Below, one piece after another: positions 51,539 through 61,042 of a DNA stretch of 64,000 nt. A program made the translations under genes and the position numbers. The stretch is from Thermomonas brevis (GTDB taxonomy: Bacteria > Pseudomonadota > Gammaproteobacteria > Xanthomonadales > Xanthomonadaceae), in the NCBI RefSeq assembly GCF_014395425.1, contig NZ_CP060711.1:930001-994000 (forward strand), given 5' to 3'. Each line of letters begins with the position of its first letter. The first letter of the stretch is position 1. The notes below the pieces were generated by a model. The model saw only the letters and a program-made list of their open reading frames with translations. It was not told the DNA's origin and did no database searches.

Positions 51539-52705
51539 TCAGCCCGGCGCCTGCACGCAATCCACCACCTGCTGGATCAGATCGTTGACCGCGATCGCAG
51601 TGGCATCCTGCTCGTAGGCGCCTGCCGTGGCGACGACAGCCAGGTCGAGTTCCGGGACGATGTACAGGCGCTGGCCACCGTTGCCGAAGCCCGCGAACCA
51701 GCGCAGCTCCCGGCCCTGCCAGCGAGCGGTGCCGGACCACCATTGCTGGCCGTAGCGGAAATCGCGCAGGCCGGTGACCATGCGCGCCGACTTCGACGCC
51801 TCCACCCATGCCCGCGGCACCAGCTGCCGTCCCTGCCAGTTGCCGCCATCCAGCACCAGCTGGCCGATCTTCAGCAGGTCGCGCGGGCGCAGGCGCAGGC
51901 CGTTGAAGGCCATCGGCCGCCCGTGCAGGTCGCGCACCCATTCCCAGTCGCGAATGCCGAGCGGTGCGAACAGGCGGCTGCCCGCATAGGCATCCAACGA
52001 CATGCCGGCGCCATGCGAGATCAGGTCGGACAGCACCGCGGTGCCGCCGCCGTTGTAGTTGAAGGCCGTACCCGGCACCTGCGCCATCGGGTGTCCGAGG
52101 ACATAGGCGGGGATGTCGCGCTTCCAGAACAACCGGAATTCGTCGTTGTCGCCGCGCCCGCCTTCCTGCCAGCGCAAGCCGCTGGCCATGTCCAGCAGAT
52201 GCTGGATGCGGATGCCGCGCACCGGCGGCGCGACGCTGCCCGCCAGCGCCGGATAGGCATCGAGCACGGGCGTTTGCGGTGCCGGCACGCGGCCTTCCTG
52301 CAGGGCGATCCCGTACAGCAGGCTGGTCACGCTCTTGCCGATCGAGCGTACGTCGTGCCGTTGCGTGGGCCCGAACGCATGGCGCACGGAAAACAGCGCA
52401 TACACCGAGCGATCCAGGCCGCCCTGGTACCACTCCGACACCAGCCGGCCATGGCGCGCCACCAGCACCGCATGCACGTCCAGCGGTGCGTCCAGCAATG
52501 CGCGCACCTGCCGCTGCAAGGCGGCATCGTCGATGCCGACACTGGCCGGCGTCGCCAACCGCCAACCATCGTCCAGCGCCGCCGGAACCGGGCCGATGCG
52601 CGGTGGCAACGGCCGCAACAGCGCGAACCATGCCCAAGCCAGCGCAAGCCCGACCGAGATAGCGAACAGCCACCAACGGATCCGCTTGCGGCGCGCCTGC
52701 ATCAT
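51539..52705 (-). CDS. Membrane-anchored serine hydrolase, beta-lactamase class C fold
   Basis: The 388-residue protein has an N-terminal membrane anchor (WWLFAISVGLALAWAWFALL) and a penicillin-binding/esterase fold. The nucleophile is in RSIGKSVTSLLYG (SxxK), the Tyr in FNYNGGGTAVL. A C-terminal GFGNGGQRLYIVPELDLAVV block replaces the KTG motif. This resembles carboxylesterase EstB and 6-aminohexanoate-dimer hydrolase groups more than true beta-lactamases. Two adjacent ATGs (52705, 52702) follow GAGGAG. Substrate unknown. Confidence 0.85.
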   Translation of the reverse strand: MMQARRKRIRWWLFAISVGLALAWAWFALLRPLPPRIGPVPAALDDGWRLATPASVGIDDAALQRQVRALLDAPLDVHAVLVARHGRLVSEWYQGGLDRSVYALFSVRHAFGPTQRHDVRSIGKSVTSLLYGIALQEGRVPAPQTPVLDAYPALAGSVAPPVRGIRIQHLLDMASGLRWQEGGRGDNDEFRLFWKRDIPAYVLGHPMAQVPGTAFNYNGGGTAVLSDLISHGAGMSLDAYAGSRLFAPLGIRDWEWVRDLHGRPMAFNGLRLRPRDLLKIGQLVLDGGNWQGRQLVPRAWVEASKSARMVTGLRDFRYGQQWWSGTARWQGRELRWFAGFGNGGQRLYIVPELDLAVVATAGAYEQDATAIAVNDLIQQVVDCVQAPG

Positions 52706-52742
52706 GGGAACTCCTCGTGAACGGGGACGGCGGATCGCGGGT

Positions 52743-52867
52743 TCAGGGATGCAGCCAGCCGGCATCGCCTTCGGCGCGGCACTCGTGCTTCCAGACCGGC
52801 ACCCGCGCCTTCACCGCGTCGATGATCCAGCGGCAGGCGGCGGAGGCGGCGTCGCGATCGACATCGC
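52743..52867 (-). pseudogene. Remnant of a moaE (molybdopterin synthase large subunit) 3' end
   Basis: About 40 codons read ACRWIIDAVKARVPVWKHE and continue to a stop at 52743. This matches the C-terminal end of MoaE, where the conserved LKxxVPIWKxE contains active-site residues. The upstream frame runs straight into the kdkA coding sequence in another phase, so the rest of moaE is missing. No other molybdopterin gene is in the window. It looks like a deletion scar. Confidence 0.6.
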
Positions 52868-53611
52868 TCAGTAGCCCCGATCCCACGCCACCGCATAGGC
52901 AGCGCGCAGGCGGGCGAAGTCGGCATCCACCTGCTCGATGCTGCGCTGTCCGCGCAGCTTGCGCAGCGAACGCAGCAGACGTTGCAGGTTGGCTTCGCGC
53001 CAGGCCGTCGCGGGGATGCGCAGGCGCGAGCGGTCGAAGTCGATCATCCAGCCCTGCCCCTGCGCGTCGAACAGGATGTTGTGGGCGTTGAGGTCGGCGT
53101 GGTCCAGGCCGGCGCGATGGAACCTGGCGATCAGCTGGCCGGCCGCTTCCCACGGCGCCGCACCGGCGTCGGCCAGCGACGCCAGCGAATGCACGTCGCG
53201 CAGGCGCTGCATCAGGATCGCCGCGCGGTAGTGCAGACCCTCGCGGCGATACCAGGCCGCGAACGGCAGCGGCACCGGCAGCTTCTTCGCGCGCAGCACG
53301 CGCATCAGGCGGAACTCGGCGAAGCTGCGCACCCGGTTGATGCCGCGCCACAGGTGGCGGTCGCGACTGAAGCTGGCCGCCAGGCCGCCGCGCAGGTACT
53401 GCCGCAGCACCGCCTCGCCCTGCCCGAAATCGATGAACCAGGCGCCGCCGCGCCCGCCGTCGGACACCTGCTGCGCGGCCATGCCCCAATGTTCCGGGTC
53501 GAACCATTGCGGCTCGGGTTGCCGCAGCTGCGTGCGGTCGAACAGAATCGCGCCGTAGCCGCGCGCGTCGCGGAACGGCGTCAGATGCTCGTTGGCGTCG
53601 AAACCCGTCAT
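52868..53611 (-). CDS. kdkA: 3-deoxy-D-manno-octulosonic acid kinase
   Basis: Phosphorylates Kdo in the LPS inner core in bacteria such as Haemophilus and xanthomonads. The 247-residue protein has a kinase-like fold with the catalytic loop [15 protein letters not shown] near residue 170 and the metal-binding DFD in [11 protein letters not shown]. The N-terminal lobe motif [20 protein letters not shown] also fits. The ATG at 53611 faces the GT9 gene start only 21 bases away. Confidence 0.92.
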   Translation of the reverse strand: MTGFDANEHLTPFRDARGYGAILFDRTQLRQPEPQWFDPEHWGMAAQQVSDGGRGGAWFIDFGQGEAVLRQYLRGGLAASFSRDRHLWRGINRVRSFAEFRLMRVLRAKKLPVPLPFAAWYRREGLHYRAAILMQRLRDVHSLASLADAGAAPWEAAGQLIARFHRAGLDHADLNAHNILFDAQGQGWMIDFDRSRLRIPATAWREANLQRLLRSLRKLRGQRSIEQVDADFARLRAAYAVAWDRGY

Positions 53612-53632
53612 TCCGTCGAGTGTAACAACCGC

Positions 53633-54685
53633 GTGCAAAAAGCCCATGCCCCGCAATCGATCTGCCTGCTGCGCCTGTCCGCGCTGGGCGACGTCACCCA
53701 CGTGCTGCCGCTGGTGCACACCCTGCGAACCGGGCTGCCCGGCGTCGAGCTGACCTGGATCATCGGCAAGGGCGAGCGCCGCCTGCTGGACGGTCTGCCC
53801 GGCGTGCGCTTCGTCGAATACGACAAGAAGACCGGGCTGGCCGGCATGCGCGCTTTGCGCCGCGAACTCGGCCAGCGCTTCGATGCGCTGCTGCAACTGC
53901 AAGTCTCCGCGCGCGCCAACCTGCTCTCGGCCTTCGTGCCGGCGCGGCGGCGGATCGGCTACGACCGCTCGCGCAGCAAGGAAGGCCACGGCCTGTTCGT
54001 CAACGAACGCATCCCCGACCGCCCCGGCATCCACGTGCTGGACGCGATCGGCAGCTTCTGCGAACCGCTGGGGCTGGTGCGCGACGAGATCGTCTGGGAC
54101 CTGCCGGTGCCGGACGAAGCCCACGCCTGGGCGCGAGCGCAATGGGACGACGACGGCCGCCGCACGCTGATGATCTCGCCCTGCTCCAGCCACGCCCTGC
54201 GCAACTGGCGCGCCGAGCGCTACGCCGCGCTGGCCGACCACGCCATCGCGCAAGGCTGGCGGATCGTGCTGTGCGGCGGGCGCAGCGAACTGGAGCGCAG
54301 CACCGGCGACGCCATCCTTGCCGCGATGGCCGCGCGCGAGGGCGTGCTCGACCTGATCGGCAAGGACACGCTCAAGCAACTGCCCGCCCTGCTCGCCCGC
54401 GCCGATCTGCTGGTGACGCCCGACTCCGGCCCGATGCACATCGCCAACGCGATGGGCACCAAGGTGCTGGGCCTGCACGCCGCCACCAACCCGAATCGCA
54501 GCGGGCCGTATTCGGATCGCCGCTATTGCGTGGATCGCTATGACGATGCCGCGCGCAAATACCGCGGCAAGCCAGCGTCGGCACTGAAATGGGGCACGAA
54601 GATCGAGGCCGAGGGGGTGATGGATCTGATCGCGGTCGAGGATGCGGTGGCGGCGTTCGAACGCTACGTCAGCGAAGCTCGATAA
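53633..54685 (+). CDS. Glycosyltransferase family 9 (LPS heptosyltransferase-like)
   Basis: The 350-residue GT-B enzyme begins [22 protein letters not shown], the GT9 hallmark. The C-terminal donor site is [36 protein letters not shown], with the catalytic-site-linked PSSGPxH-like block. It probably adds heptose or a related sugar to the LPS core and pairs logically with kdkA. The start is GTG at 53633; no ATG fits. Little room remains for a promoter of its own upstream. Confidence 0.88.
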   Translation: MQKAHAPQSICLLRLSALGDVTHVLPLVHTLRTGLPGVELTWIIGKGERRLLDGLPGVRFVEYDKKTGLAGMRALRRELGQRFDALLQLQVSARANLLSAFVPARRRIGYDRSRSKEGHGLFVNERIPDRPGIHVLDAIGSFCEPLGLVRDEIVWDLPVPDEAHAWARAQWDDDGRRTLMISPCSSHALRNWRAERYAALADHAIAQGWRIVLCGGRSELERSTGDAILAAMAAREGVLDLIGKDTLKQLPALLARADLLVTPDSGPMHIANAMGTKVLGLHAATNPNRSGPYSDRRYCVDRYDDAARKYRGKPASALKWGTKIEAEGVMDLIAVEDAVAAFERYVSEAR

Positions 54686-54704
54686 CGCCACACGCGCCGC
54701 GAAC

Positions 54705-55580
54705 TCAATTGTCGTTGAGGCCGTCCAGTGCGCGGGTATGCAGGCGGAGCTTCCACGTATTTTCCGCCGCCACGACGTCGGTGGCCTCGGCATCGTGGTT
54801 CAGCAATTGCAGGATGCTGAACTCGAACCGATCCGGGTTCAGTTCGCGCAGCAGTTTGTTGCCGCCATGACCGCTGGCCGCGTAGTTCAACCAGCGCCCG
54901 AGTAGGTTGTCCTGCCCGTAAGCGGAGCCGACGTAGCCCTTCCCGCTGGCTTTGTCGCGGATGTAGGAAATGCCGCACCATTGCTGCAACGCCGCCTGCC
55001 AACTCATGGGCAGCGCGCGCAATTGCTTCCAATCCAGCACCAACTCCTGCCAGCGCGGCATCGGTGCCACCAGCAGGCTTTCCGCGGCGATGGCATGGAC
55101 GGGAAACACGTTGTTCGCCGCCCAGCGCCGCCACGCGCGTTCCAATCCAGGCCAGCCGCAGACAAGACGCCCCGACCACTCCGACATCGCGGCCAACGGT
55201 TCGAGGTCGAACAGCAGGCAAGCATCCCGCTCGGCCATGCCCTTCATACCGAACTCGGCCAGTTGCCGATGTTCGGGCATCGCCCAGTAATCGTCGCGGC
55301 TGATCCGCACCGACCCGTTCACCCGGTACAGACCCACGAACACGGCCTTGCCTGCCGCATGGCCGAAAAACGAGGCCACATACGCCGCCCGCGCTACCGA
55401 TGCCTCGACCGGCTTGCCGTGCGTGCTCTGATAGGCGTTGAACAGATCGCGCCGTTCGGCGATCAGCCACGGGAACAGCTTGCGCAACTCCGGCTCGTAA
55501 GGCCGGTGCCGCAGCACGACGACGCCTTGCGGATCGATACCTTCCGCTTGCAGCAATGCGTTGAGATCGAACGCCGGCAT
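54705..55580 (-). CDS. GIY-YIG nuclease family protein
   Basis: The 291-residue protein has a C-terminal GIY-YIG domain. The signature appears as GISYI and GYVGSAYG near residues 205-222, the catalytic Arg in [12 protein letters not shown], the metal-binding Glu in [10 protein letters not shown], and the Asn in LDGLNDN. The N-terminal 190 residues ([29 protein letters not shown]) are an unassigned domain. It may be a solitary nuclease with a defence or repair role; that is speculation. It is convergent with the GT9 gene. Confidence 0.8.
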   Translation of the reverse strand: MPAFDLNALLQAEGIDPQGVVVLRHRPYEPELRKLFPWLIAERRDLFNAYQSTHGKPVEASVARAAYVASFFGHAAGKAVFVGLYRVNGSVRISRDDYWAMPEHRQLAEFGMKGMAERDACLLFDLEPLAAMSEWSGRLVCGWPGLERAWRRWAANNVFPVHAIAAESLLVAPMPRWQELVLDWKQLRALPMSWQAALQQWCGISYIRDKASGKGYVGSAYGQDNLLGRWLNYAASGHGGNKLLRELNPDRFEFSILQLLNHDAEATDVVAAENTWKLRLHTRALDGLNDN

Positions 55581-55590
55581 CGGCGACGGC

Positions 55591-55998
55591 TTACGCGCCC
55601 TGCCCGCTCCCGTAATCCTGGTACGACTTCTCCTCGACGTAGGCCGAACCCAACGCCAGGTTGATGTCCTTCTTCACCCGCGCGCGCACGTCGTTCTCGA
55701 AATAGACTGAGCGGGCCAGCCGGACGAACTCGTCGTCGAAGGCCTGCGCCTTTTCCTTCAGGCGGATATCGTCCTCGATCACCCACAGGCGCTCGTTGAC
55801 CGCCTTCAGCTCGGCGCGCAGGGTGGCGATGTCCTGGCCGGCGGCGGGATGGGCCATCCAGGTCTTTTCCAGCGCGGACAGCTCGTTGCGCACGTTGGAC
55901 AGCTTGGCCGGGTCGGTCATCCGCTCGGACTTGATCTGGAGGATGGCGATCTTGTCCAGCAGCTCGCCGAACGACACGGGCACCAGGATTTCGGACAT
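55591..55998 (-). CDS. DUF6165 family protein
   Basis: The 135-residue cytosolic protein starts MSEILVPVSFGELLDKIAILQIKSERM. It is rich in charged helices, probably coiled coil, between residues 28 and 100. The pattern agrees with DUF6165, often found near LPS-core or glycan genes. Function unknown. It precedes the GIY-YIG gene by ten bases on the same strand and diverges from tRNA-Ser(CGA). Confidence 0.78.
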   Translation of the reverse strand: MSEILVPVSFGELLDKIAILQIKSERMTDPAKLSNVRNELSALEKTWMAHPAAGQDIATLRAELKAVNERLWVIEDDIRLKEKAQAFDDEFVRLARSVYFENDVRARVKKDINLALGSAYVEEKSYQDYGSGQGA

Positions 55999-56036
55999 GG
56001 GACGCGGCCTGCGGAGGGGCGGCCAGTGTACCCGCC

Positions 56037-56065
56037 TTGCCGACGGGCGGCGGGCCCCGTATCAT
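56037..56065 (+). promoter_or_regulatory. Sigma-70 promoter of tRNA-Ser(CGA)
   Basis: TTGCCG (56037-56042), 17-base spacer, TATCAT (56060-56065). The predicted start near 56073 leaves a short leader before the tRNA at 56081. Confidence 0.65.
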
Positions 56066-56080
56066 TTGCGGCCCACTTCC

Positions 56081-56171
<91 letters not shown>

Positions 56172-56209
56172 GATACGCACAGCGCCCCCACGGGGGCGTT
56201 TTGCGTATC
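56172..56209 (+). terminator. Terminator of tRNA-Ser(CGA)
   Basis: GATACGCA and GCGCCCCC pair with GGGGGCG and TGCGTATC in a long stem. It is nearly identical to the stem at 44242-44280, marking that one as the original tRNA-Ser(GGA) terminator. Confidence 0.8.
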
Positions 56210-56249
56210 TGGTTAAGCGGTGACGGACGAGCACCCTCGCAGGGTTCGA

Positions 56250-56316
56250 CTGATCGGCAGGAAGGCCGATCAGGACAGCCGCAGGCTGCGCGAAGCGCGA
56301 GGGCCAAGGATGGCCC
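56250..56316 (+). repeat. Four-hairpin repeat, copy B
   Basis: Stems in order: CTGATCGGC/GCCGATCAG (56250-56273), CAGCC-GCA-GGCTG (56276-56288), GCGC-GAA-GCGC (56288-56298) and GGGCCA-AGGA-TGGCCC (56301-56316). It lies 40 bases after the tRNA-Ser terminator, like copy A. The remaining bases to the PP2C gene at 56492 show no gene. Confidence 0.75.
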
Positions 56317-56491
56317 GAGTCCATCCCTCCCGTTTCCTTCCTCGCCGCCCATGCCGAACTTCCGGCACAGGCGCGCTCCCGCGATCTCCACAACCATCGT
56401 CCAATGGCAGCGCAGCCCCGCATTGCCGCCACGTCCGGTTCCCGCGCATGATCCCGTTACCCCACATGAACCCCGGACGATTGCCGCCCGC

Positions 56492-57196
56492 ATGATCGAA
56501 TTCGGACACCTCACCCATGTCGGCCTGCGGCGCGAGCTGAACGAGGACACCTATTACGGCGACAGCGACCTGGGGCTGTGGCTGGTCGCCGACGGCATGG
56601 GCGGCCACGAGTACGGCGAGGTCGCCAGCGCGCTGGCGCGCGAGGCCATCGTCCGCGAGGTGCGCGCCGGCAGCACGCTGGCCGAGGCCATCCGCGTGGC
56701 CGACGAGGAAATCATCCGCTGCTCCAAGCGCCGCGGCGACAGCCTGCCGATGGGCACCACCGTGGTGGCCGCGCGGGTCAACGGCAACCGCTTCGAGGTC
56801 GCCTGGGTCGGCGACAGCCGGGTCTACCTCTGGCGCGACAGCGTCCTGACCCAGATCTCGCACGACCACAGCTACGTGCAGGAACTGATCGCGCAGGGCG
56901 CGATCAGCGCCGACCAGGCGCGCAGCCACCCGCACCGCAACGTCGTCACCCAGGCGCTGGGCGTGACCGCGCCGGAGCAGCTGAACGTGGAGACGCTGGC
57001 CGGCGAGCTGCGCCCCGGCATGCAGCTGCTGCTGTGCAGCGACGGTCTGACCGAGGAAGTGGACGACCGCCACATCGCCCAGGTGCTGGCGCATCGCGAA
57101 TGCAGCGCGCAGGAATGCGTGGACGGGCTGGTGGCGGCGGCGCTGGATGGCGGCGGCTCGGACAACGTGACGGTGGTGCTGGTGCGGCGGCATTGA
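56492..57196 (+). CDS. PP2C-family Ser/Thr protein phosphatase
   Basis: Metal-dependent phosphatase of 234 residues. Motifs: LRRELNEDTYYG (usual NEDxx), LVADGMGGHEYGEVAS (metal Asp-Gly), GTTVVAARVNGNRFEVAWVGDSRVYL, LLCSDGLTEEV and GGSDNVTVVLV (metal Asp). No kinase gene is adjacent. The ATG at 56492 begins MIEFGHLTHVGLRRELNED. It reverses Ser/Thr phosphorylation, often of type VI secretion or regulatory proteins; the target here is unknown. Confidence 0.92.
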   Translation: MIEFGHLTHVGLRRELNEDTYYGDSDLGLWLVADGMGGHEYGEVASALAREAIVREVRAGSTLAEAIRVADEEIIRCSKRRGDSLPMGTTVVAARVNGNRFEVAWVGDSRVYLWRDSVLTQISHDHSYVQELIAQGAISADQARSHPHRNVVTQALGVTAPEQLNVETLAGELRPGMQLLLCSDGLTEEVDDRHIAQVLAHRECSAQECVDGLVAAALDGGGSDNVTVVLVRRH

Positions 57197-57202
57197 TCGC
57201 TA

Positions 57203-57298
57203 GTCATTCCGCGAAAGCGGGCCGCTTCTGACTTTAGTTCTCCGCACCCATCCCGAAAGCAGTAAAGACGCTGGATTCCCGCTTTCGCGGGAATGACG
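57203..57298. repeat. Palindromic intergenic repeat, CGTCATTCCCGCG family
   Basis: Begins GTCATTCCGCGAAAGCGGG and ends CTTTCGCGGGAATGACG, with the internal AAGACGCTGGATTCCCGC phrase shared with the 35013 copy. It fills the gap between convergent PP2C and dnaQ genes. Confidence 0.8.
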
Positions 57299-57305
57299 GG
57301 ACGCC

Positions 57306-58019
57306 CTAAGCGACGGCTTCCTGCTCCAGCCAAAGGCAGCGTCCCGCCTTCTTCTGCAAGCCGGCCAACCGTGCCGCATGCGCCTCCGCCTCGTCCGCCT
57401 CGACGCGCACGCGCGGCCGCAGCGCGGCATCGCCCACCTCCATCATCACCGCCGCGACCACAGACGCCTGCGTGGCGTCCACGCTGCCGAATCCGATCTC
57501 GTGCTGGCCCGACGTCAGCGCGAGGTACACATCCATCAGGATCTGGGCGTCGAGCAGCGCGCCGTGCAGCTGGCGCTGCGAATTGTCCACGTCCAGCCGC
57601 TTGCACAGCGCATCCAGCGAATTGCGCTGGCCGGGATACCGCTTGCGCGCCATCGCCAGCGTGTCTTCCACCGTGCAGCGGTCCTCGATGCGGCCCGCGC
57701 CTTCCAGCCGCGACAGCTCGGCGTTGAGGAAGCCGAGATCGAACGCGGCGTTGTGGATGACCAGCTCGGCGCCTTCGACGAATTCGAGGAACTCCTTGGC
57801 GACTTCTGCGAAGCGCGGCTTGTCGGCCAGGAACTCCAGGGTCAGGCCGGTCACTTCCTGCGCGCCCGGCTCGAACTCGCGTTCCGGGTTCAGGTAGCGG
57901 TGGAAGGTGCGCCCGGTCGGTCGCCGCTCCAGCAGCTCGACGCAGCCGATTTCGACCACGCGGTTGCCCTTCTGCCATTCCAGGCCGGTGGTTTCGGTAT
58001 CGAGGATGATCTGCCGCAT
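57306..58019 (-). CDS. dnaQ: DNA polymerase III epsilon subunit (proofreading exonuclease)
   Basis: 3'-5' exonuclease of 237 residues of the DEDDh type: Asp7 and Glu9 in LDTETTGLEW, Asp in VIHNAAFDLGFLNAEL near residue 100, and the His-Asp pair in LHGALLDAQILMDVYL. The C-terminal polymerase-binding region is short and Ala-rich. The ATG overlaps the rnhA stop by one base (TGATG), the mirror of the usual divergent rnhA/dnaQ arrangement in E. coli. Confidence 0.95.
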   Translation of the reverse strand: MRQIILDTETTGLEWQKGNRVVEIGCVELLERRPTGRTFHRYLNPEREFEPGAQEVTGLTLEFLADKPRFAEVAKEFLEFVEGAELVIHNAAFDLGFLNAELSRLEGAGRIEDRCTVEDTLAMARKRYPGQRNSLDALCKRLDVDNSQRQLHGALLDAQILMDVYLALTSGQHEIGFGSVDATQASVVAAVMMEVGDAALRPRVRVEADEAEAHAARLAGLQKKAGRCLWLEQEAVA

Positions 58020-58471
58020 CAACTTGCCTGTCCTTTGTATTGCAACGCCTGCGCGCGCGCCAGTTGATCCACGCGCTCGTTTTCCGGGTGACCGGCGTGG
58101 CCCTTGACCCAGCGCCAGTCCACCGCATGCCGGCCCGCCGCCGCGTGCAGTCGCTCCCACAGGTCGCGGTTCTTGACCGGGTCGCCGCCGGCGGTCTTCC
58201 AGCCGCGCCGCAGCCAGCCGGCCATCCATTCGGTGATGCCCTGGCGGACGTACTGCGAGTCGGTGGTCAGCACCACCTCGCAGGGCTCGCGCAGGGTTTC
58301 CAGCGCGACGATGGCCGCCATCAGCTCCATCCGGTTGTTTGTGGTCTGTTCCTCGCCGCCGGCCAGTTCGCGTTCGATCCCGCGCCAGCGCAGCAGCGCG
58401 GCCCAGCCGCCCGGCCCCGGATTGCCGAGGCAGGCGCCGTCGGTATGGACTTCCACCTGCTTGCGGGTCAC
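58019..58471 (-). CDS. rnhA: Ribonuclease HI
   Basis: Cleaves RNA in RNA-DNA hybrids. The 150-residue protein has the four carboxylates: Asp in [14 protein letters not shown], Glu in [10 protein letters not shown], Asp in [11 protein letters not shown] and Asp in NERVDQLAR. The basic handle region ([20 protein letters not shown]) is present. The GTG start at 58471 overlaps the methyltransferase stop as GTGA. Confidence 0.96.
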   Translation of the reverse strand: MTRKQVEVHTDGACLGNPGPGGWAALLRWRGIERELAGGEEQTTNNRMELMAAIVALETLREPCEVVLTTDSQYVRQGITEWMAGWLRRGWKTAGGDPVKNRDLWERLHAAAGRHAVDWRWVKGHAGHPENERVDQLARAQALQYKGQAS

Positions 58472-59136
58472 GCCGGCGTCCCCGCCGGCAGGGCCAGCGC
58501 GCGCGGCTTGCGCAGCGGCGTCAGCGGCAGGCGGCGCTTCTCCGCGCGCAGCAGGAAGGCCGCGCGCAGGCCGACGCCGTCCTGCAGGTGCGCGTCCGGC
58601 AGCACCTCCCAGACCGGCCCCAGGCCCCGCGTCAGCGAATCCGGCGCCAGCCCGGCCGCGCGCAGCCGCTTGCGCCAGGTGACCGGCTCGCGCGCGCGCA
58701 GGCCGTGGCCACGCCAGCGCAATCGGTAGGGCGAGAGCGGATTCAGTGCCAGCAGCCACAGCCAGCCGCCCGCCACCAGCACCCGCGCGCACTCCTCCAG
58801 CAGGGCCGCATGGGCGTCGCCCGCATCGCCCGGATGCTGGACCACGACGACCGCGCAGGATTCGCTGGCCAGCGGCAGCGGCAACCCGCAGCGCAGCTGG
58901 CCGAGGAAGGCGGGACCGCCCGCCCAGTGCAGGCGCAGCGGCGTGGGAGCGCCCAGTCCTTCCGGCATCGCCGCCGCGGCCGGGCCCAGCCACAGCGCCG
59001 CCTGCCCCGGACGCTGGCGCAGCGCCTCGCCGACGCAGGCGGTCTCGCTGTCCAGCAGCGCCTGTCCCGTGTCGCCGGCGAACCAGGCATCGGCGGCGAC
59101 GGGATCGGGTTGTGAACGAAAGGCGGACAGCGGCAT
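58468..59136 (-). CDS. Methyltransferase-like protein upstream of rnhA
   Basis: The 222-residue protein resembles the YafS-type class I methyltransferase group beside rnhA and gloB. The SAM-site glycine motif is weak ([13 protein letters not shown]), but the post-motif [26 protein letters not shown] is typical. Catalytic competence is uncertain. The ATG at 59136 is chosen; the frame allows an earlier start at 59217 that would overlap gloB. It diverges from gloB, with 46 bases between start codons. Confidence 0.75.
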   Translation of the reverse strand: MPLSAFRSQPDPVAADAWFAGDTGQALLDSETACVGEALRQRPGQAALWLGPAAAAMPEGLGAPTPLRLHWAGGPAFLGQLRCGLPLPLASESCAVVVVQHPGDAGDAHAALLEECARVLVAGGWLWLLALNPLSPYRLRWRGHGLRAREPVTWRKRLRAAGLAPDSLTRGLGPVWEVLPDAHLQDGVGLRAAFLLRAEKRRLPLTPLRKPRALALPAGTPA

Positions 59137-59182
59137 GATCGGGATTCTGCGGGAAAGCCCGCCCCCCGTCACGGCTGGACAA

Positions 59183-59947
59183 ATGGAGCCGCTGCCGCTT
59201 CCGGCGTTCGACGACAACTACATCTGGCTGCTGCGCGACGCCGCCGGCCGCGCGCTGGTGGTCGATCCGGGCGATGCCGCGCCGGTGCTGGCGGCGCTGG
59301 GCGACGGTCCGCCGCCGCACGCGATCCTCGTCACCCACCACCATCCCGACCACATCGGCGGCCTGCGCGCGCTGCTGGAGCGCTGGCCAGGCACCCCGGT
59401 ATACGCGCCGCACGAAGAGCGCATCACCGACGCCAGCCATCGCGTCGGCGACGGCGACGAACTCGCCATCGGCCCCTGGCGCTTCCGCGTGCTGGCCGTG
59501 CCCGGCCACACCCGCAGCCACGTCGCCTACGTCGGCGAAGGACTGCTGTTCTGCGGCGACACGCTGTTCAGCCTGGGCTGCGGGCGGATGTTCGAAGGCA
59601 CGCCGGCGCAGATGCACGCCTCGCTGTCGAAGCTGGCCGCGCTGCCTGGCGACACGCGGGTGTGCTGCGCGCACGAATACACCCAGGCGAACGCGGCGTT
59701 CGCGCTGGCGGTCGATCCGGACAACCCGGCGCTGCGGGCGCGGGCGCGCGACATCCATGCCCTGCGCGCGGCGCATCGCCCCACCCTGCCGGCGCGGCTG
59801 GATCAGGAACGCGCCTGCAATCCGTTCCTGCGCTGCGACGATCCCGTCGTGCGCGCGGCGGCGCAGCGGCATGCCGGCCGGCTCTTGGCGGACGCCGCCG
59901 AGGTATTCGGCGCGCTGCGCGCCTGGAAGGACGGCTTTCGCGGATAA
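59183..59947 (+). CDS. gloB: Hydroxyacylglutathione hydrolase (glyoxalase II)
   Basis: Hydrolyses S-lactoylglutathione, the second step of methylglyoxal detoxification. The 254-residue metallo-beta-lactamase-fold protein has the metal motif [10 protein letters not shown], further ligands in [12 protein letters not shown] and [17 protein letters not shown], and the C-terminal substrate helix domain from residue 165 with NPFLR. The ATG at 59183 gives [17 protein letters not shown]. Confidence 0.95.
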   Translation: MEPLPLPAFDDNYIWLLRDAAGRALVVDPGDAAPVLAALGDGPPPHAILVTHHHPDHIGGLRALLERWPGTPVYAPHEERITDASHRVGDGDELAIGPWRFRVLAVPGHTRSHVAYVGEGLLFCGDTLFSLGCGRMFEGTPAQMHASLSKLAALPGDTRVCCAHEYTQANAAFALAVDPDNPALRARARDIHALRAAHRPTLPARLDQERACNPFLRCDDPVVRAAAQRHAGRLLADAAEVFGALRAWKDGFRG

Positions 59948-59962
59948 GCGCAAGGGCCTCCC

Positions 59963-60040
59963 GACGCGGATCAACGCGGAAAGAGCGGATCGAAACTGTC
60001 GAATCGGCTCTTATCCGCCCTTTCCGCGTTCATCCGCGTC
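59963..60040. repeat. GACGCGGATC-family intergenic repeat, copy 3
   Basis: Begins GACGCGGATCAACGCGGA and ends TCCGCGTTCATCCGCGTC, with inner AGAGCGGAT/ATCCGCCCT arms. It is the most symmetric of the three copies. It lies between gloB and fabI; the next 110 bases hold the fabI promoter region, not resolved by eye. Confidence 0.7.
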
Positions 60041-60154
60041 AAAAAGCTCTTCCAACCCACACGCCTGCAAGGCGCGGACTGGCCGCCGGCAGCGGCGCAA
60101 GGCAAACTAGAGCATTCGCTCGGAGCGCCCCGCGCGCAACATCAAGGAGACACC

Positions 60155-60943
60155 ATGGGATTCCTGCAAGGCAAGCGCGCGCTGGTCACCGGCATCGCCA
60201 GCCAGCGTTCGATCGCCACCGGCATCGCCGATGCCATGCGCCGCGAAGGCGCGGAGCTGGCGCTGACCTACCAGAACGACAAGCTGAAGTCGCGCGTCGA
60301 GGACGCCGCCGCCGAATACGGCAGCAGCATCGTGCTGCCGCTGGACGTGGCCGACGACGCGCAGATCGACGCCTGCTTCGCCGAACTGGGCAAGCACTGG
60401 AGCGACGGCTTCGACATCCTCGTCCACTGCATCGCCTTCGCACCGCGCGAGGCGATCGAGGGCGACTTCCTCGACGGCATCACCCGCGAGAACTACCACA
60501 TCGCCCACGACATCAGCGCCTACTCGCTGGCCGCGCTGGGCAAGGCCGCGCGCCCGCTGATGAAGGGCCGCAACGGCAGCATCCTGACCCTGTCCTACCT
60601 CGGCGCGGAGCGCGCGCTGGCGAACTACAACACGATGGGCGTGGCCAAGGCCTCGCTGGAAGCCACCGTGCGCTACATGGCGATGGCGCTGGGCCCGGAA
60701 GGCACCCGCGTGAACGCGATCTCGGCCGGCCCGATCCGCACGCTGGCGGCGTCCGGCGTGGCCAACTTCCGCAAGATGCTCAGCCAGTTCGAGGCGGCCG
60801 CGCCGCTGCGCCGCGTCGTCACCATCGAGGACGTGGGCAATGCCGCTGCGTTCCTGTGCTCGGACCTCGCCGCCGGCATCACCGGCGAAGTGACCTACGT
60901 CGACGCCGGCTACAACATCATGGGCATGAGCGGGATCGACTGA
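60155..60943 (+). CDS. fabI: Enoyl-ACP reductase (NADH), FabI
   Basis: Last reduction of the fatty-acid elongation cycle. The 262-residue SDR-type protein has [16 protein letters not shown] at the cofactor site, [11 protein letters not shown], and the catalytic Tyr-x6-Lys as [10 protein letters not shown] near residue 156, with an upstream Tyr in [10 protein letters not shown]. The C-terminal [18 protein letters not shown] is diagnostic. AAGGAG precedes the ATG. It is separate from the fab operon 36 kb away in this window. Confidence 0.96.
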   Translation: MGFLQGKRALVTGIASQRSIATGIADAMRREGAELALTYQNDKLKSRVEDAAAEYGSSIVLPLDVADDAQIDACFAELGKHWSDGFDILVHCIAFAPREAIEGDFLDGITRENYHIAHDISAYSLAALGKAARPLMKGRNGSILTLSYLGAERALANYNTMGVAKASLEATVRYMAMALGPEGTRVNAISAGPIRTLAASGVANFRKMLSQFEAAAPLRRVVTIEDVGNAAAFLCSDLAAGITGEVTYVDAGYNIMGMSGID

Positions 60944-60961
60944 ACGCGCCCCACCGCAACG

Positions 60962-60990
60962 AAAAAACGCCCGGCATTGCCGGGCGTTTT
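60962..60990. terminator. Bidirectional terminator between fabI and ppiD
   Basis: The stem ACGCCCGGC/GCCGGGCGT has an A-run before and a T-run after, so it can end both the rightward fabI and leftward ppiD transcripts. Confidence 0.9.
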
Positions 60991-61042
60991 CGTATCCGGG
61001 CGATGGCGGCGCGATCCGCCGCGCCGCTCGCCGCGCATCGGA

